Below, piece after piece: positions 1 to 8,973 of a stretch of DNA of 64,000 nucleotides (positions are counted from its first letter, which is position 1; the number at the start of each line of letters is the position of its first letter). This stretch comes from CBDBJQ01 sp965206405. GTDB taxonomy: Bacteria > Pseudomonadota > Alphaproteobacteria > UBA8366. Where the stretch lies: contig CBDBJQ010000006.1 of assembly GCA_965206405.1 (NCBI GenBank), positions 2,418,001-2,482,000 on the forward strand. The letters are read 5' to 3'. The notes beneath the pieces are model-generated. The model was not told where the DNA came from, made no database searches, and saw nothing but the letters and a program-made list of their open reading frames with translations. The position numbers and the translations under genes were made by a program.

Positions 1-393
1 AAAAAGCACCACACGGCCTCACATCAAATCATCACCGATGACAAAAAACGGGTTCTGGCGGTCGGTCCGGCGCAACCCGGGCGCGCACATGACAAGCGTA
101 TCTACGACGAGGCGCGCGTGGATAAGCCACCGGGTGTGCTTGTACTTGGTGATCTCGGTTATCTGGGAACATCGCTTGAAATCCCGCTCAAAGCCTCAAA
201 GAACCACCCCCTTACGGACGAACAGAAAACTTACAACGCTTGGCACGCAAAGCTACGTATCGGCGTAGAGCACGGTATTTGCCGCATGAAAAAGTTCGGA
301 ATATTCTCCGAAACTCACCGCGGCAACCGGCAGGAAAACATGATTGCCAAGAACGTCGGGGCGCTGGCCAACATGAATTTGAAAACAGCCTGA
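1..393 (+). CDS. IS5-like DDE transposase, 3' part (5' end outside window)
   Basis: The reading frame is open from base 1 to a TGA at 391-393, so only the C-terminal ~130 residues are present. Two DDE-type marks are visible: LGDLGYLG, matching the second catalytic Asp followed by GYxG, and IGVEHGICRMKKF, matching the catalytic Glu followed by R/K residues. Both fit the IS5/IS1031-type DDE_Tnp_4 fold. The product would cut and join DNA at the ends of its own element. It lies immediately upstream of the restriction-modification operon and shares that region's lower GC. Whether the gene is intact cannot be judged because its start is missing. Confidence 0.75.
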   Translation, partial: KKHHTASHQIITDDKKRVLAVGPAQPGRAHDKRIYDEARVDKPPGVLVLGDLGYLGTSLEIPLKASKNHPLTDEQKTYNAWHAKLRIGVEHGICRMKKFGIFSETHRGNRQENMIAKNVGALANMNLKTA

Positions 394-426
394 CCAAATT
401 CGGTAAGGATACATCCGTTCTCAATT

Positions 427-450
427 ACCTGATGTTATTGTGAATCAGGT
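427..450. repeat. 7-bp perfect inverted repeat between transposase and mod
   Basis: ACCTGAT (427-433) and ATCAGGT (444-450) are perfect inverted repeats separated by 10 bases, 34 bases after the transposase stop and 37 before the mod ATG. A second inverted pair, TGAATC (441-446) and GATTCA (465-470), overlaps it. They could be an operator for the restriction operon or part of the right end of the insertion sequence. The left end of that element is outside the window, so I cannot decide. Confidence 0.4.
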
Positions 451-487
451 CTAATAAGATTTGGGATTCACTGAAAGGCCGAAGGAA

Positions 488-2395
488 ATGAACGAACCAA
501 AAAAAATGGATTTGAAATCCATGGATGTCGCTGAGGAAAAGCGTGAGGATTTGAAACGCTGCCTCGGGCGTGAGTTTCCAGAGATCTTCGCGGAAGGGGC
601 GATCGGCTTCGATCAACTCAAGCGCGTACTCGGTGATTGGGTGGAGCCGGGCAAAGAGCGCTTCGGCTTCAATTGGCCTGGTAAGGCTGACTGCATGAAG
701 GTTATTCAGACCCCAAGCATTGCAACGCTGAAGCCTGATCGAGACGAAAGCTTGAACTTCGACAAAACCGAAAACCTCTTCATTGAAGGCGATAATTTGG
801 AGGTGCTTAAACTTCTCCAGAAGGCGTATTTCGGCAAAGTCAAAATGATCTATATCGACCCGCCCTATAACACTGGCAAGGAATTTATTTACCCCGATAA
901 GTATCAGGAAACTCTAGGCACCTACCTTGCATATACAGGCCAGGTGGATGACGAAGGGAAGAAGTTTTCAACGAACACGGACGCAGGAGGAAGGTATCAC
1001 TCCAGATGGCTGTCCATGATGTTTCCTAGGTTGTACCTAGCAAAAAACCTTTTAAGAGAAGACGGCTTTATTTGCATCTCGATAGACGACAATGAGTTTC
1101 CGCGACTGAAAATGATCTGTGATCTAATTTTTGGCGAGGAAAATTTCATTGATAACATGATCTGGAAGAAGCGATACGGTGGCGGAGCTAAAGAGAAATA
1201 CCTTGTATCACTGCATGAGTACATTCTTGTTTACGCTCGTGATATTTCGTCTGTTCCGGAAATATTTGTTCCTCTTCAGCAGGAATTGATCGATCGGTAT
1301 TACAAATTCAGAGACAGGCATTTTGAAACTAGAGGCCCCTATCGTACGCATCCGCTGGAGGCGATGAAGAGCTTTGACGAACGAGAAAACCTGAAATTTC
1401 CAATTAAGGCCCCGAACGGAGAGCTTGTTCATCCCAAACGTCAGTGGCGATGGAGTCAGGAGCGTGTTCAGAAGGCTCTGGACAGAAATGAAATCGAATT
1501 CAATCAGAAATCCGATGGGATTTGGTCGTTAAGCTCCAAACAATACCTAAAAGACGGGAATGGTGAGATTAGAAAAACAAAAGTATTCTCGATAATTGAA
1601 GGCGTTTACACCCAACACGGAACAAATGAAATCGTAGGTATTTTTGGTGATGCAAAAGTATTTGATTTTCCAAAACCTACTGGACTCATTGAGAAAATTG
1701 TCGATATCGCAACGGCTCGCGATAGCGGAGACATCATCTTAGATTTTTTTGCAGGCTCGGCTGCAACAGCTCATTCTGTTCTCAAGGCGAATTTGAAAGA
1801 TAATGGAAATCGAAAATTCATTATGGTTCAGCTTCCTGAGCCATGCTCCGAAGATTCAGCAGCCTTCAATCTTGGCTTACCTGACATTGCATCGATTGGA
1901 AGGGAGCGGATTCGCCGTGCAGTAGATTTGCTTTCCAAGGATCGCGGCGAACTTGATAGTGATAAAGTCGTTGGCTTCAAAGCTTTTTCTCTTTCGAGTT
2001 CCAACTTCCGCATTTGGGAGGGCGATACCGAAGAAATTGACAATCTCGCAGAACAGCTTGAGATGCACGTCGATCATATTGGTCAGGCGAGCGGCCCGGA
2101 GGATATCCTCTACGAATTGCTTCTAAAGGCGGGATTTGAACTCACTACCAAAGTAGAAAAGCAAACCATGGCTGGCAAGGACGTTTACGCCGTTGCTGAA
2201 GGTGCTTTGCTGATTTACTTAGACAAGGAGATCTCGCCAGAACTGATCGATGCGCTAGCGGATTCCTATCCGTTGCAAGTGATTTGTCTGGATGAAGCCT
2301 TCCAAGGCAACGACCAGCTCAAGGCTAATGCGGTTCAGACTTTTAAGGCCCGTGCTGAGTCCCAGGAAACTGAAATCGTCTTTAAGACGGTGTAG
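488..2395 (+). CDS. mod: Type III restriction-modification DNA methyltransferase (Mod)
   Basis: Site-specific adenine-N6 (beta-class) DNA methyltransferase, the modification and target-recognition subunit of a type III system. Motif IV DPPYNTG begins at residue 124. The SAM-binding motif, DFFAGSAATA, begins at residue 419, so the order is catalytic motif first and SAM site last, as in EcoP15I-type Mod. The region between them (about 140-400) should hold the target-recognition domain. ATG 488 is preferred because GAAAGG sits 9 bases upstream. The same frame is open back to TTG 461, and ATG 506 is also possible. At 635 residues it has the usual Mod length. It is followed after 8 bases by the DUF262 gene. 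GC is lower than in the downstream chromosome, which suggests transfer. Confidence 0.93.
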   Translation: MNEPKKMDLKSMDVAEEKREDLKRCLGREFPEIFAEGAIGFDQLKRVLGDWVEPGKERFGFNWPGKADCMKVIQTPSIATLKPDRDESLNFDKTENLFIEGDNLEVLKLLQKAYFGKVKMIYIDPPYNTGKEFIYPDKYQETLGTYLAYTGQVDDEGKKFSTNTDAGGRYHSRWLSMMFPRLYLAKNLLREDGFICISIDDNEFPRLKMICDLIFGEENFIDNMIWKKRYGGGAKEKYLVSLHEYILVYARDISSVPEIFVPLQQELIDRYYKFRDRHFETRGPYRTHPLEAMKSFDERENLKFPIKAPNGELVHPKRQWRWSQERVQKALDRNEIEFNQKSDGIWSLSSKQYLKDGNGEIRKTKVFSIIEGVYTQHGTNEIVGIFGDAKVFDFPKPTGLIEKIVDIATARDSGDIILDFFAGSAATAHSVLKANLKDNGNRKFIMVQLPEPCSEDSAAFNLGLPDIASIGRERIRRAVDLLSKDRGELDSDKVVGFKAFSLSSSNFRIWEGDTEEIDNLAEQLEMHVDHIGQASGPEDILYELLLKAGFELTTKVEKQTMAGKDVYAVAEGALLIYLDKEISPELIDALADSYPLQVICLDEAFQGNDQLKANAVQTFKARAESQETEIVFKTV

Positions 2396-2403
2396 GGGGC
2401 AAC

Positions 2404-4131
2404 ATGGGACAGCAAGATTTATCGATAGATGAACTGGTCAAGAAGATCGAACGAGGCGATATTCGCCTGCCGGAGATGCAGCGGCAATATGTCTGGCAAC
2501 AAACCCGCGTTCGTGATCTCCTGGATTCGCTCTATCGCGAGTATCCTTCCGGCACCATACTGACTTGGGAAACCGACGAGGGTGTGGCAACGCGCGACTT
2601 CGCGGTTGGCCAGGAAGAATCAGCGCAACAGAACTTCCAGCTTTTGTTGGACGGGCAACAGCGTCTGACATCCCTGTCTGCAATTCTTCGGGGTGAACCC
2701 GTCCATGTGCGGGGGCGAAAACGTCCAATCGACATTTTGTTCAACTTGGAACATCCAGAAAATTTGGAAGAGATCACGGAAGTTTTTGAAGATGTAGAGG
2801 CGGAAGATGATACTGATGCCGACCCTGATGAAAGCACGACGGATGCGTCCGAGGATGAAATCCTGAAACGCTTCGACCGCATGGCTTTTGTGGTCCACAC
2901 CAACAAGCTGGCGAACCTACCGCACTGGGTTTCTGTCACGAAGGTATTCAAGGAAACGAGCGATACGCCGTTCCTTAAAGAAGCAGGAGTCACAACTATG
3001 GATGACCCCCGCTACGACAAATATACCGCACGTCTGAAACGTCTCCGTGACATCAAGGACTACAGCTACAGAGTCCACATCCTTGATCGCGACAAATCCT
3101 ACGAGGAAGTTACAGAGATTTTTGTGCGGGTGAATTCCCTTGGCGCGAAGTTGCGAAGCTCTGATCTAGCGCTTGCGCAGATTACGGCAAAGTGGCGAGA
3201 CTCCCTGAAGATTTTCCAAGAATTTGAGCAGGAATGTTCAAAGCTTGAATTTGATCTCGAACTGGCAATCCACCTGAAGAATTTGGTTGCCTTTGCGACC
3301 GGCCAATCACGATTTAAGACGGTTGGTGGTCTCACAAAAGAGCGACTCGAAACATCTTGGGAGGACGCCAAGAAGGGAATGCGCTTCGCGCTCAATTTCC
3401 TTCGCAGCAATGTTGGTATTGATAGCCCCGCGCTTCTGTCATCGCCATTCCTCACCATCACACTTGCCAACTATGGTCATGCGAAAGACTATCAGCTTGG
3501 GCCAGATGAAGAGCAGCAATTGCGCTACTGGGTTCTGACAGCAAATGCCAAGGCTAGGTATTCTCGTGGATCGTCTGAAACCTTTTTGGATCAGGATTTG
3601 GCTGCAATCCGGAGGAGCAACGATACTGCCGACCTAATCCAGATGTTGAAAACACAGGTTGGTCGTCTGGATGTGCTTCCCGCCGATATTGAAAATAGAA
3701 ACAGCCGAAGCGCCTATTTCAAAACCATGTTCATGGCATTCCGGAAGGACGATGCCCGCGACTGGCGTGATCAACTTATTATTTCACTGAAGCATTCCGG
3801 GGCACAGCACTCTTTGCAGTTTCATCATGTGTTTCTGCAAGCTGTGTTGAAAAAGCTCGACTTCCCAACTCAGAAAGTGAATGACATTTGCAATCTGTCC
3901 TTTGTGAGCGGCCGCACGAACAGGCGCATCAACGACAAGGAGCCAGCAATCTATCTGCCTAGTGTCGTGGAAAAGAACGGAATCGACGAGCTCGCAAAAC
4001 AATGCATACCGAGTGATTCCGCGTTGTGGACCGTGGATGCATACGATCAGTTTTTGAGCAAGCGGAGAGAATTGATAGCAGAGCGTCTCAATCAATTTCT
4101 TGGCCATGAGGCGGAGGAGTTGAGCGCATGA
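2404..4131 (+). CDS. DUF262 protein with DUF1524-like His-Me nuclease C-terminus
   Basis: A 575-residue protein placed between mod and res. The N-terminal DUF262 (ParB/Srx-like) domain shows LPEMQRQYVW near residue 22 and the signature DGQQR at 83-87, which in GmrSD, BrxU and SspE-type proteins belongs to a nucleotide-dependent regulatory site. An acidic linker follows (about 125-150). The C-terminal part has FHHVF (His474-His475), then NDICNLSFVSGRTNRRIND, which resembles the H...N...N/K pattern of DUF1524 HNH-like nucleases. The usual Pro after HHxF is absent. GGGGG lies 4 bases before the ATG, and the stop overlaps the res start by 4 bp (ATGA), so translation is probably coupled to res. 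I infer a second effector nuclease or a regulator of the type III complex. Family assignment is firm, role is not. Confidence 0.85.
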   Translation: MGQQDLSIDELVKKIERGDIRLPEMQRQYVWQQTRVRDLLDSLYREYPSGTILTWETDEGVATRDFAVGQEESAQQNFQLLLDGQQRLTSLSAILRGEPVHVRGRKRPIDILFNLEHPENLEEITEVFEDVEAEDDTDADPDESTTDASEDEILKRFDRMAFVVHTNKLANLPHWVSVTKVFKETSDTPFLKEAGVTTMDDPRYDKYTARLKRLRDIKDYSYRVHILDRDKSYEEVTEIFVRVNSLGAKLRSSDLALAQITAKWRDSLKIFQEFEQECSKLEFDLELAIHLKNLVAFATGQSRFKTVGGLTKERLETSWEDAKKGMRFALNFLRSNVGIDSPALLSSPFLTITLANYGHAKDYQLGPDEEQQLRYWVLTANAKARYSRGSSETFLDQDLAAIRRSNDTADLIQMLKTQVGRLDVLPADIENRNSRSAYFKTMFMAFRKDDARDWRDQLIISLKHSGAQHSLQFHHVFLQAVLKKLDFPTQKVNDICNLSFVSGRTNRRINDKEPAIYLPSVVEKNGIDELAKQCIPSDSALWTVDAYDQFLSKRRELIAERLNQFLGHEAEELSA

Positions 4132-7076
4132 AGTTAAAGTTCGATCCATCACTGGATTTCCAGCAAGACGCAATCAATGCCGTCGTCAGTGCATTTGATG
4201 GTCAACCATTTGCGCAAACAGGTGCGGCAGCGTTCCAGTCCTTGCAAATTGGCGGACTATTCCAGAACGAATTGGGCATGGGAAACCATCTTACTCTGCC
4301 TGAGGATGCCATTTTGGCCAACGTCCAAAAGACTCAGGAAGCCAACGACATCGAAAAGGTCGCGAAGCTTCAGGGGCGGGATTTCTCGGTCGAGATGGAG
4401 ACGGGAACCGGGAAAACTTACGTCTATCTTCGCACAATCTTTGAGCTCAACAAAACCTACGGATTCAAGAAGTTCATTATAGTGGTGCCGAGCGTAGCAA
4501 TCCGTGAGGGCGTACTCAAAAGCATTGACATGACGAAGGATCATTTCCGCACGCTCTATGACAACGTGCCGTTTGATCACTTTGTTTATGATTCAAAGCG
4601 TCTTGGGAAGGTTCGTCAGTTTGCGACGAGCAATCAAATCCAGATCATGGTCATCAACATCCAAGCTTTTCAAAAGGAGGTTGCGGACAAAGATCTTTCA
4701 GAAATGACGGAAGATGAGCTGAAAAAGCTCAATGTCATCAACCGTGAGAACGACCGCATGTCAGGTCGCCGTCCTATTGAGTTCATTCAGGCGACCAATC
4801 CATTTATGATAATTGACGAGCCGCAAAGTGTCGATAACACGCCGAAGGCGAAGCGGGCAATCGCCAATTTGAAACCCGCTGCAACACTGCGATACAGCGC
4901 CACGCATCGGAACCCATACAATTTGCTCTACAAGCTCGATCCGATCAAAGCCTATGATCTTCGCTTGGTAAAATGGATTGAGGTTGCGTCAATCCGTTCC
5001 GACGACAACTTCAATGATGCCTTCGTGAAACTGCTCAAGACGGACAATAAGAACGGCATCAAGGCACAGGTCGAAATCCATAAAGAAGGATCGAATGGCC
5101 CGAAAGCTTCGAAGATTTGGATCAAACAGGGCGATGACATGTTTGTTAAATCTGGCGAGCGAGCTTATTATGAGGAAGGCTATATCGTCCAGAATATCGA
5201 TTGCACGCCAGGTTCGGAGAGACTGGAATTTAACTCAGGCCGTTGGCTGGATGTAGGGCAGGAGATTGGTGGTTTTGGCGACGATATCATGAAGGCGCAG
5301 GTCTATGAGACCGTTGAACAACATCTCAAGAAAGAGCGTGCCCTAAAAGGCAAAGGGATCAAGGTTCTGTCGCTGTTTTTCATAGACCGCGTTGCCAGTT
5401 ACCGGATTTACAAAGATGACGGCACGACCAATCTTGGCAAGATTGGCCAATGGTTCGAAGAGGCCTACAGGGAATTATCCGAAAAGCCGCGCCACAAAGG
5501 TTTGATCCCTCATGATGTCGAGCAAGTTCACGACGGCTATTTTAGCCAGGACAAGCAAGGTCATGCCAAGGATACGCGCGGTAACACCAAAGACGACGAA
5601 GATACCTATAACCTGATCATGCGGGACAAAGAACGGCTTTTGGACGACGCCGTGCCGCTTCGGTTCATCTTCTCGCACTCCGCTTTGCGAGAAGGATGGG
5701 ATAACCCGAATGTTTTCCAGATATGCACCCTGAACGAAACGCAATCGGCTGAAAAGAAACGTCAAGAAATTGGCCGCGGTCTTCGCTTGCCAGTCAACGA
5801 ACGAGGGGAGCGCGTCCACGATGAAACTGTGAACCGGCTAACTGTTGTCGCGAATGAAGCCTACGAGGATTTTGCCCGTACGCTTCAAACCGAGTTCGAG
5901 GGGGATTTCGGTATTCAGTTCGGCAGAGTTGAAAAGATCGCCTTTTCTAAGCTTATAGTAACTCAACCGGATGGAACCGAAACCGAACTTGGTCAGGATG
6001 GATCGCAGAAACTTTGGCAGGATTTAGTCGATAACGGCTATTTGAACGAGGCTGGAGAAATCCTCGATACCTTCGATCCAAAGAACCCGCATTTCGAACT
6101 AAAAGTTTCCGATGAATATGCCGATTTGAAAGCCGAGGTCATCGACGAGATCAACAAGAAGGTCTTCAGGAACCGGATCGTCAACGCACGCGAACGCCGG
6201 GAGCTCAAATTCCGCAAAGAGGTACATCTGAGCGAAGATTTCGTTACCCTCTGGGATCGGATCAAACACCATACCCGATATCGTGTCACATTTGAGACGG
6301 GCGATTTGATCAAAAAGGCAGTTGCTCGGATCAAGAAGCTCGACCCTGTCAAGCCAGTTCGTATCTCAATGACGCGCGTGGATCTTGGGATCACCGAGGC
6401 TGGCGTTGATACCGATACCAAACTTGAAGAAAAAGCGCTTGATGCGGAGCCCGTCAAGGTGTTGCCGGACATCTTGGCGTTTTTGCAGAAGGAAACTGAA
6501 CTGACTCGCCACACCCTTGTTCAGATTTTGAAACAGTCGGAACGCCTCGAAGAATTTAAGATCAACCCGCAAGTCTTCATGGCGGGTGTCGCGAATGAAA
6601 TTTCACGTGCCCTCCACGATCTCATGTTGGAAGGCATTCAATACGATAAGATCGCCGGTCAGCAATGGGAAATGAGCCGGATCGAACAGGAAGCCGAAGA
6701 GGGGATCGTGCGGTATCTGAGCAATCTCTACGAGGTGCAAAACCGAGAGAAGGCTTTGTTTGATGCGATTGAATATGACTCCGAGGTGGAACGCCAGTTC
6801 GCTCAAGACCTCGATAACAATGAATACGTCCGCCTGTTCGTCAAGCTGCCAAGCTGGTTCAAGATCGATACCCCCATCGGCCCATACAATCCTGACTGGG
6901 CATTCGTGACTAAGCGTGACGAGAAGCTCTATTTTGTCCGTGAAACCAAGGGTACACTAGACTCTGAAGACCGCCGCACGAAAGAAAATCAGAAAATCAT
7001 ATGCGGCAAGAAGCACTTCGATACGCTTGGCGTTGACTACGATGTAGTAACTTCTCTCTCGGAGGTTGCGCTGTGA
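4128..7076 (+). CDS. res: Type III restriction endonuclease subunit (Res)
   Basis: Superfamily 2 helicase/translocase fused to a nuclease; it needs Mod for target recognition. Walker A is METGTGKT with Lys96. The Walker B-like box is DEPQ starting at residue 230, as is typical of type III Res. SATHR lies near 257, ALREGWDNPN near 520, and motif VI QEIGRGLRLP starts at residue 546. The C-terminus carries a PD-(D/E)xK nuclease site: PDW with Asp923, then ETK with Glu939 and Lys941. All key residues are present, so the enzyme looks intact at 982 residues, normal for the family. The start codon overlaps the DUF262 stop. The gene ends the operon. Confidence 0.95.
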   Translation: MKLKFDPSLDFQQDAINAVVSAFDGQPFAQTGAAAFQSLQIGGLFQNELGMGNHLTLPEDAILANVQKTQEANDIEKVAKLQGRDFSVEMETGTGKTYVYLRTIFELNKTYGFKKFIIVVPSVAIREGVLKSIDMTKDHFRTLYDNVPFDHFVYDSKRLGKVRQFATSNQIQIMVINIQAFQKEVADKDLSEMTEDELKKLNVINRENDRMSGRRPIEFIQATNPFMIIDEPQSVDNTPKAKRAIANLKPAATLRYSATHRNPYNLLYKLDPIKAYDLRLVKWIEVASIRSDDNFNDAFVKLLKTDNKNGIKAQVEIHKEGSNGPKASKIWIKQGDDMFVKSGERAYYEEGYIVQNIDCTPGSERLEFNSGRWLDVGQEIGGFGDDIMKAQVYETVEQHLKKERALKGKGIKVLSLFFIDRVASYRIYKDDGTTNLGKIGQWFEEAYRELSEKPRHKGLIPHDVEQVHDGYFSQDKQGHAKDTRGNTKDDEDTYNLIMRDKERLLDDAVPLRFIFSHSALREGWDNPNVFQICTLNETQSAEKKRQEIGRGLRLPVNERGERVHDETVNRLTVVANEAYEDFARTLQTEFEGDFGIQFGRVEKIAFSKLIVTQPDGTETELGQDGSQKLWQDLVDNGYLNEAGEILDTFDPKNPHFELKVSDEYADLKAEVIDEINKKVFRNRIVNARERRELKFRKEVHLSEDFVTLWDRIKHHTRYRVTFETGDLIKKAVARIKKLDPVKPVRISMTRVDLGITEAGVDTDTKLEEKALDAEPVKVLPDILAFLQKETELTRHTLVQILKQSERLEEFKINPQVFMAGVANEISRALHDLMLEGIQYDKIAGQQWEMSRIEQEAEEGIVRYLSNLYEVQNREKALFDAIEYDSEVERQFAQDLDNNEYVRLFVKLPSWFKIDTPIGPYNPDWAFVTKRDEKLYFVRETKGTLDSEDRRTKENQKIICGKKHFDTLGVDYDVVTSLSEVAL

Positions 7077-7408
7077 CGAAAAAGGAGGGCGCGCGTTAGT
7101 AAGTATGGTCCTGAGAGCAATTCACACTTCTGATTGGCAGATGGCAAAGTTTTTCGCTTTGTCGCGCCGCACACGCCGAACGCAGCAAGTCTCAAAGCTG
7201 CCTCAAGCGGTGGTGGGAATCGTCCTGAATCACCGTCGGCGTTACCGTGGTAAGATTCCGTGACCGCCAGTACCGTTAACACCGCGACGGTTATAAAAAG
7301 TTTGGGCAGCGAAGCGCGAACTGATCCCGAGATCGCTACAACAATTCCGGTAAAAAATAGAGCTCCCAGAAACGATCCAGTCATGTAGCCTATGTCCGCT
7401 GCACCCAT
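7037..7408 (-). CDS. Possible small membrane protein (unrecognised)
   Basis: I do not recognise this 123-residue frame. Its first half contains two hydrophobic stretches (about residues 11-30 and 35-52) that could be membrane segments. The start ATG at 7408 is preceded by GAGGG with 6 bases spacing, a good ribosome-binding site. The last 13 or so codons overlap the 3' end of res on the other strand, and the C-terminal half looks like non-coding sequence. It may be a real small gene, a truncated one or a chance frame. Confidence 0.33.
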   Translation of the reverse strand: MGAADIGYMTGSFLGALFFTGIVVAISGSVRASLPKLFITVAVLTVLAVTESYHGNADGDSGRFPPPLEAALRLAAFGVCGATKRKTLPSANQKCELLSGPYLLTRALLFRHSATSEREVTTS

Positions 7409-7427
7409 AAATCGCCCTCGACATTAG

Positions 7428-7756
7428 AATTTCTACCGGTTTAGACGCGACCAAAACGTCAGGCGCGAAGGCGTGGCCAAGTTACTCGATATGGGCGCGG
7501 ACCTGACACGCGGTACAATCGGAAAAATCATGACCGGGATGAGCACAGCGAAGTTTTCAACTTTCCAAGCCAATCCAGAACAGTTCATCGCCGAAGCCTC
7601 CCGCATCATCAAGGAGCAGAAGGCCACGACAGTCATCGAACACCTGACCTATGATGCAACATCCGACAATACGACACGGATATTTTCCCTACGACGCAGA
7701 GCGGCATTGATCTCACGCAAGCCGTCGGGAAACTGCGAAACCACATCAGCCAACCG
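7428..7756 (+). pseudogene. Fragment of a second type III res gene, frameshifted
   Basis: The frame from about 7428 encodes ADLTRGTIGKIM, NPEQFIAEASRII and a following ...VIEHLTYDATSD stretch, which matches a conserved region upstream of the nuclease domain in another subgroup of type III Res proteins. These words are not found in the intact res gene upstream. After DATSD the frame is lost. Shifting frame at 7668-7670 restores YDTDIFPTTQSGIDLTQAVGKL, consistent with loss of one A in a short A run. Both ends of the gene are missing. This is a relic of a different restriction gene, not a duplicate of its neighbour. Confidence 0.75.
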
Positions 7757-7890
7757 TTGAAGGCAGGTCTGAGGACATTCTCTCATCCTATCACGGGTAG
7801 TCGGAGCTTATGTATCTGATCTCCCTGATCAATCAAAACGCATGTGCCAGCTACTTTTAACGGTGCCTCACCGGTTCCCCCAACGACACA

Positions 7891-8742
7891 TCAACGGGCA
7901 CCGCCGAGGATCACTTCGGATTGGTCTTCCGGGACGTAGAAATAGGAGCCCGGACGGAAGTCGTAGCCGAGATCTCCGAGCAGACGGCGCTGGCGCGGCG
8001 TGGCGCGCTGGGCGACGTCTGGTGTCAGGGGGAAATCGTAGGCCCGCATGAACATCTGGCCGTAATTGTAGAGAAGGGTTTTCCGCGCCCTGCCGGAATA
8101 GTTGGGGGCCGGACCGTGCCACAGAGAATGCGGGAAAATATAGCAATCCCCGGCCCTTCCCGTGAGCTGGACGGCTCCCGGCGTGTGCGGCGTTACCGGA
8201 TCGTAACGCTCGAAGTCGAACGGGCGCATGTGGCTGCCCGGAAAAACCGTGAAATTGCCGCTGTCGGTTCCGCTGACATCGTTTAGGAGATAGAGGGCCT
8301 TCACCGCGATGGGACGGCTGGTTTCCGTGACCCTGACCTCGCGTTGCCCCTCGCCGCCGTCTGTGTGGGTATAACCCGGGAATTCCTCGGTCGAACCCCG
8401 GACAATGGCCTGGGACATGCTGAAGATGATGTTGGGCCCCATGATGTCGACGATCAGGTCGAACACTGGCGAGGCGTCGATCATGTCGATGAACGCCTGG
8501 TGGTAGGGGAGAATATCACGACGATCCATGAAAGCCTCGGGATTCTGATCAACGCAACGTTCGACCCAGGAATAGTGCCCTCTCGGAAGCATTCCTGACA
8601 TCGGCTCCCAGCCTGGGCGGGCCCGAAACTCGTCGAGTTGGTCCGAGAAGAATTCCACCTGGTCCGGCGACAGAGTGCCCTCGAGATGGAGATAGCCGTC
8701 GATCGACCAGCGTTTGCGCTGTTCGGCTGTCAGTTTCTGCAT
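7891..8742 (-). CDS. Phytanoyl-CoA dioxygenase (PhyH) family protein
   Basis: Predicted Fe(II)/2-oxoglutarate-dependent oxygenase of 283 residues. The iron ligands fit the 2-His-1-Asp pattern: HTD with His126 and Asp128, and the distal His209 in LWHGPAPN. A late Arg (GRARKTLLY, just after 215) is placed to bind 2-oxoglutarate. The substrate cannot be read from sequence; the family hydroxylates small molecules such as acyl-CoAs, ectoine or halogenated metabolites. ATG 8742 is chosen because GGAG lies just upstream and the protein there begins with the typical helix QKLTAEQRKRW. The frame is open further to 8919 without homology. It stands alone, divergent from the YqgE gene. Confidence 0.85.
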   Translation of the reverse strand: MQKLTAEQRKRWSIDGYLHLEGTLSPDQVEFFSDQLDEFRARPGWEPMSGMLPRGHYSWVERCVDQNPEAFMDRRDILPYHQAFIDMIDASPVFDLIVDIMGPNIIFSMSQAIVRGSTEEFPGYTHTDGGEGQREVRVTETSRPIAVKALYLLNDVSGTDSGNFTVFPGSHMRPFDFERYDPVTPHTPGAVQLTGRAGDCYIFPHSLWHGPAPNYSGRARKTLLYNYGQMFMRAYDFPLTPDVAQRATPRQRRLLGDLGYDFRPGSYFYVPEDQSEVILGGAR

Positions 8743-8973
8743 GTGGCCTGCTCCCGCTTTGCGATGGCACCAATTCGGTGCGCTTCCCTGATCATCACGC
8801 GAGAAGAAAACTAGGGTTGTATTGGCAATGTGCAAAGGATCGACGATCCCTGCCGGGAGATCGTTGCAGACCCTCTTGTGCAACGCCGCCTGTCTTCTCC
8901 TATCATGGAGAGATAACAAGAAGTTCGGCTACAATGCCAGCGACCGGACCGACGACTGGTTGAGGAGACCGTC

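Noticed and set aside
7891..8919. Start of the PhyH-like gene at 8919
   Set aside because: The extra 59 codons have no family similarity, while ATG 8742 has a ribosome-binding site and a family-like N-terminus.
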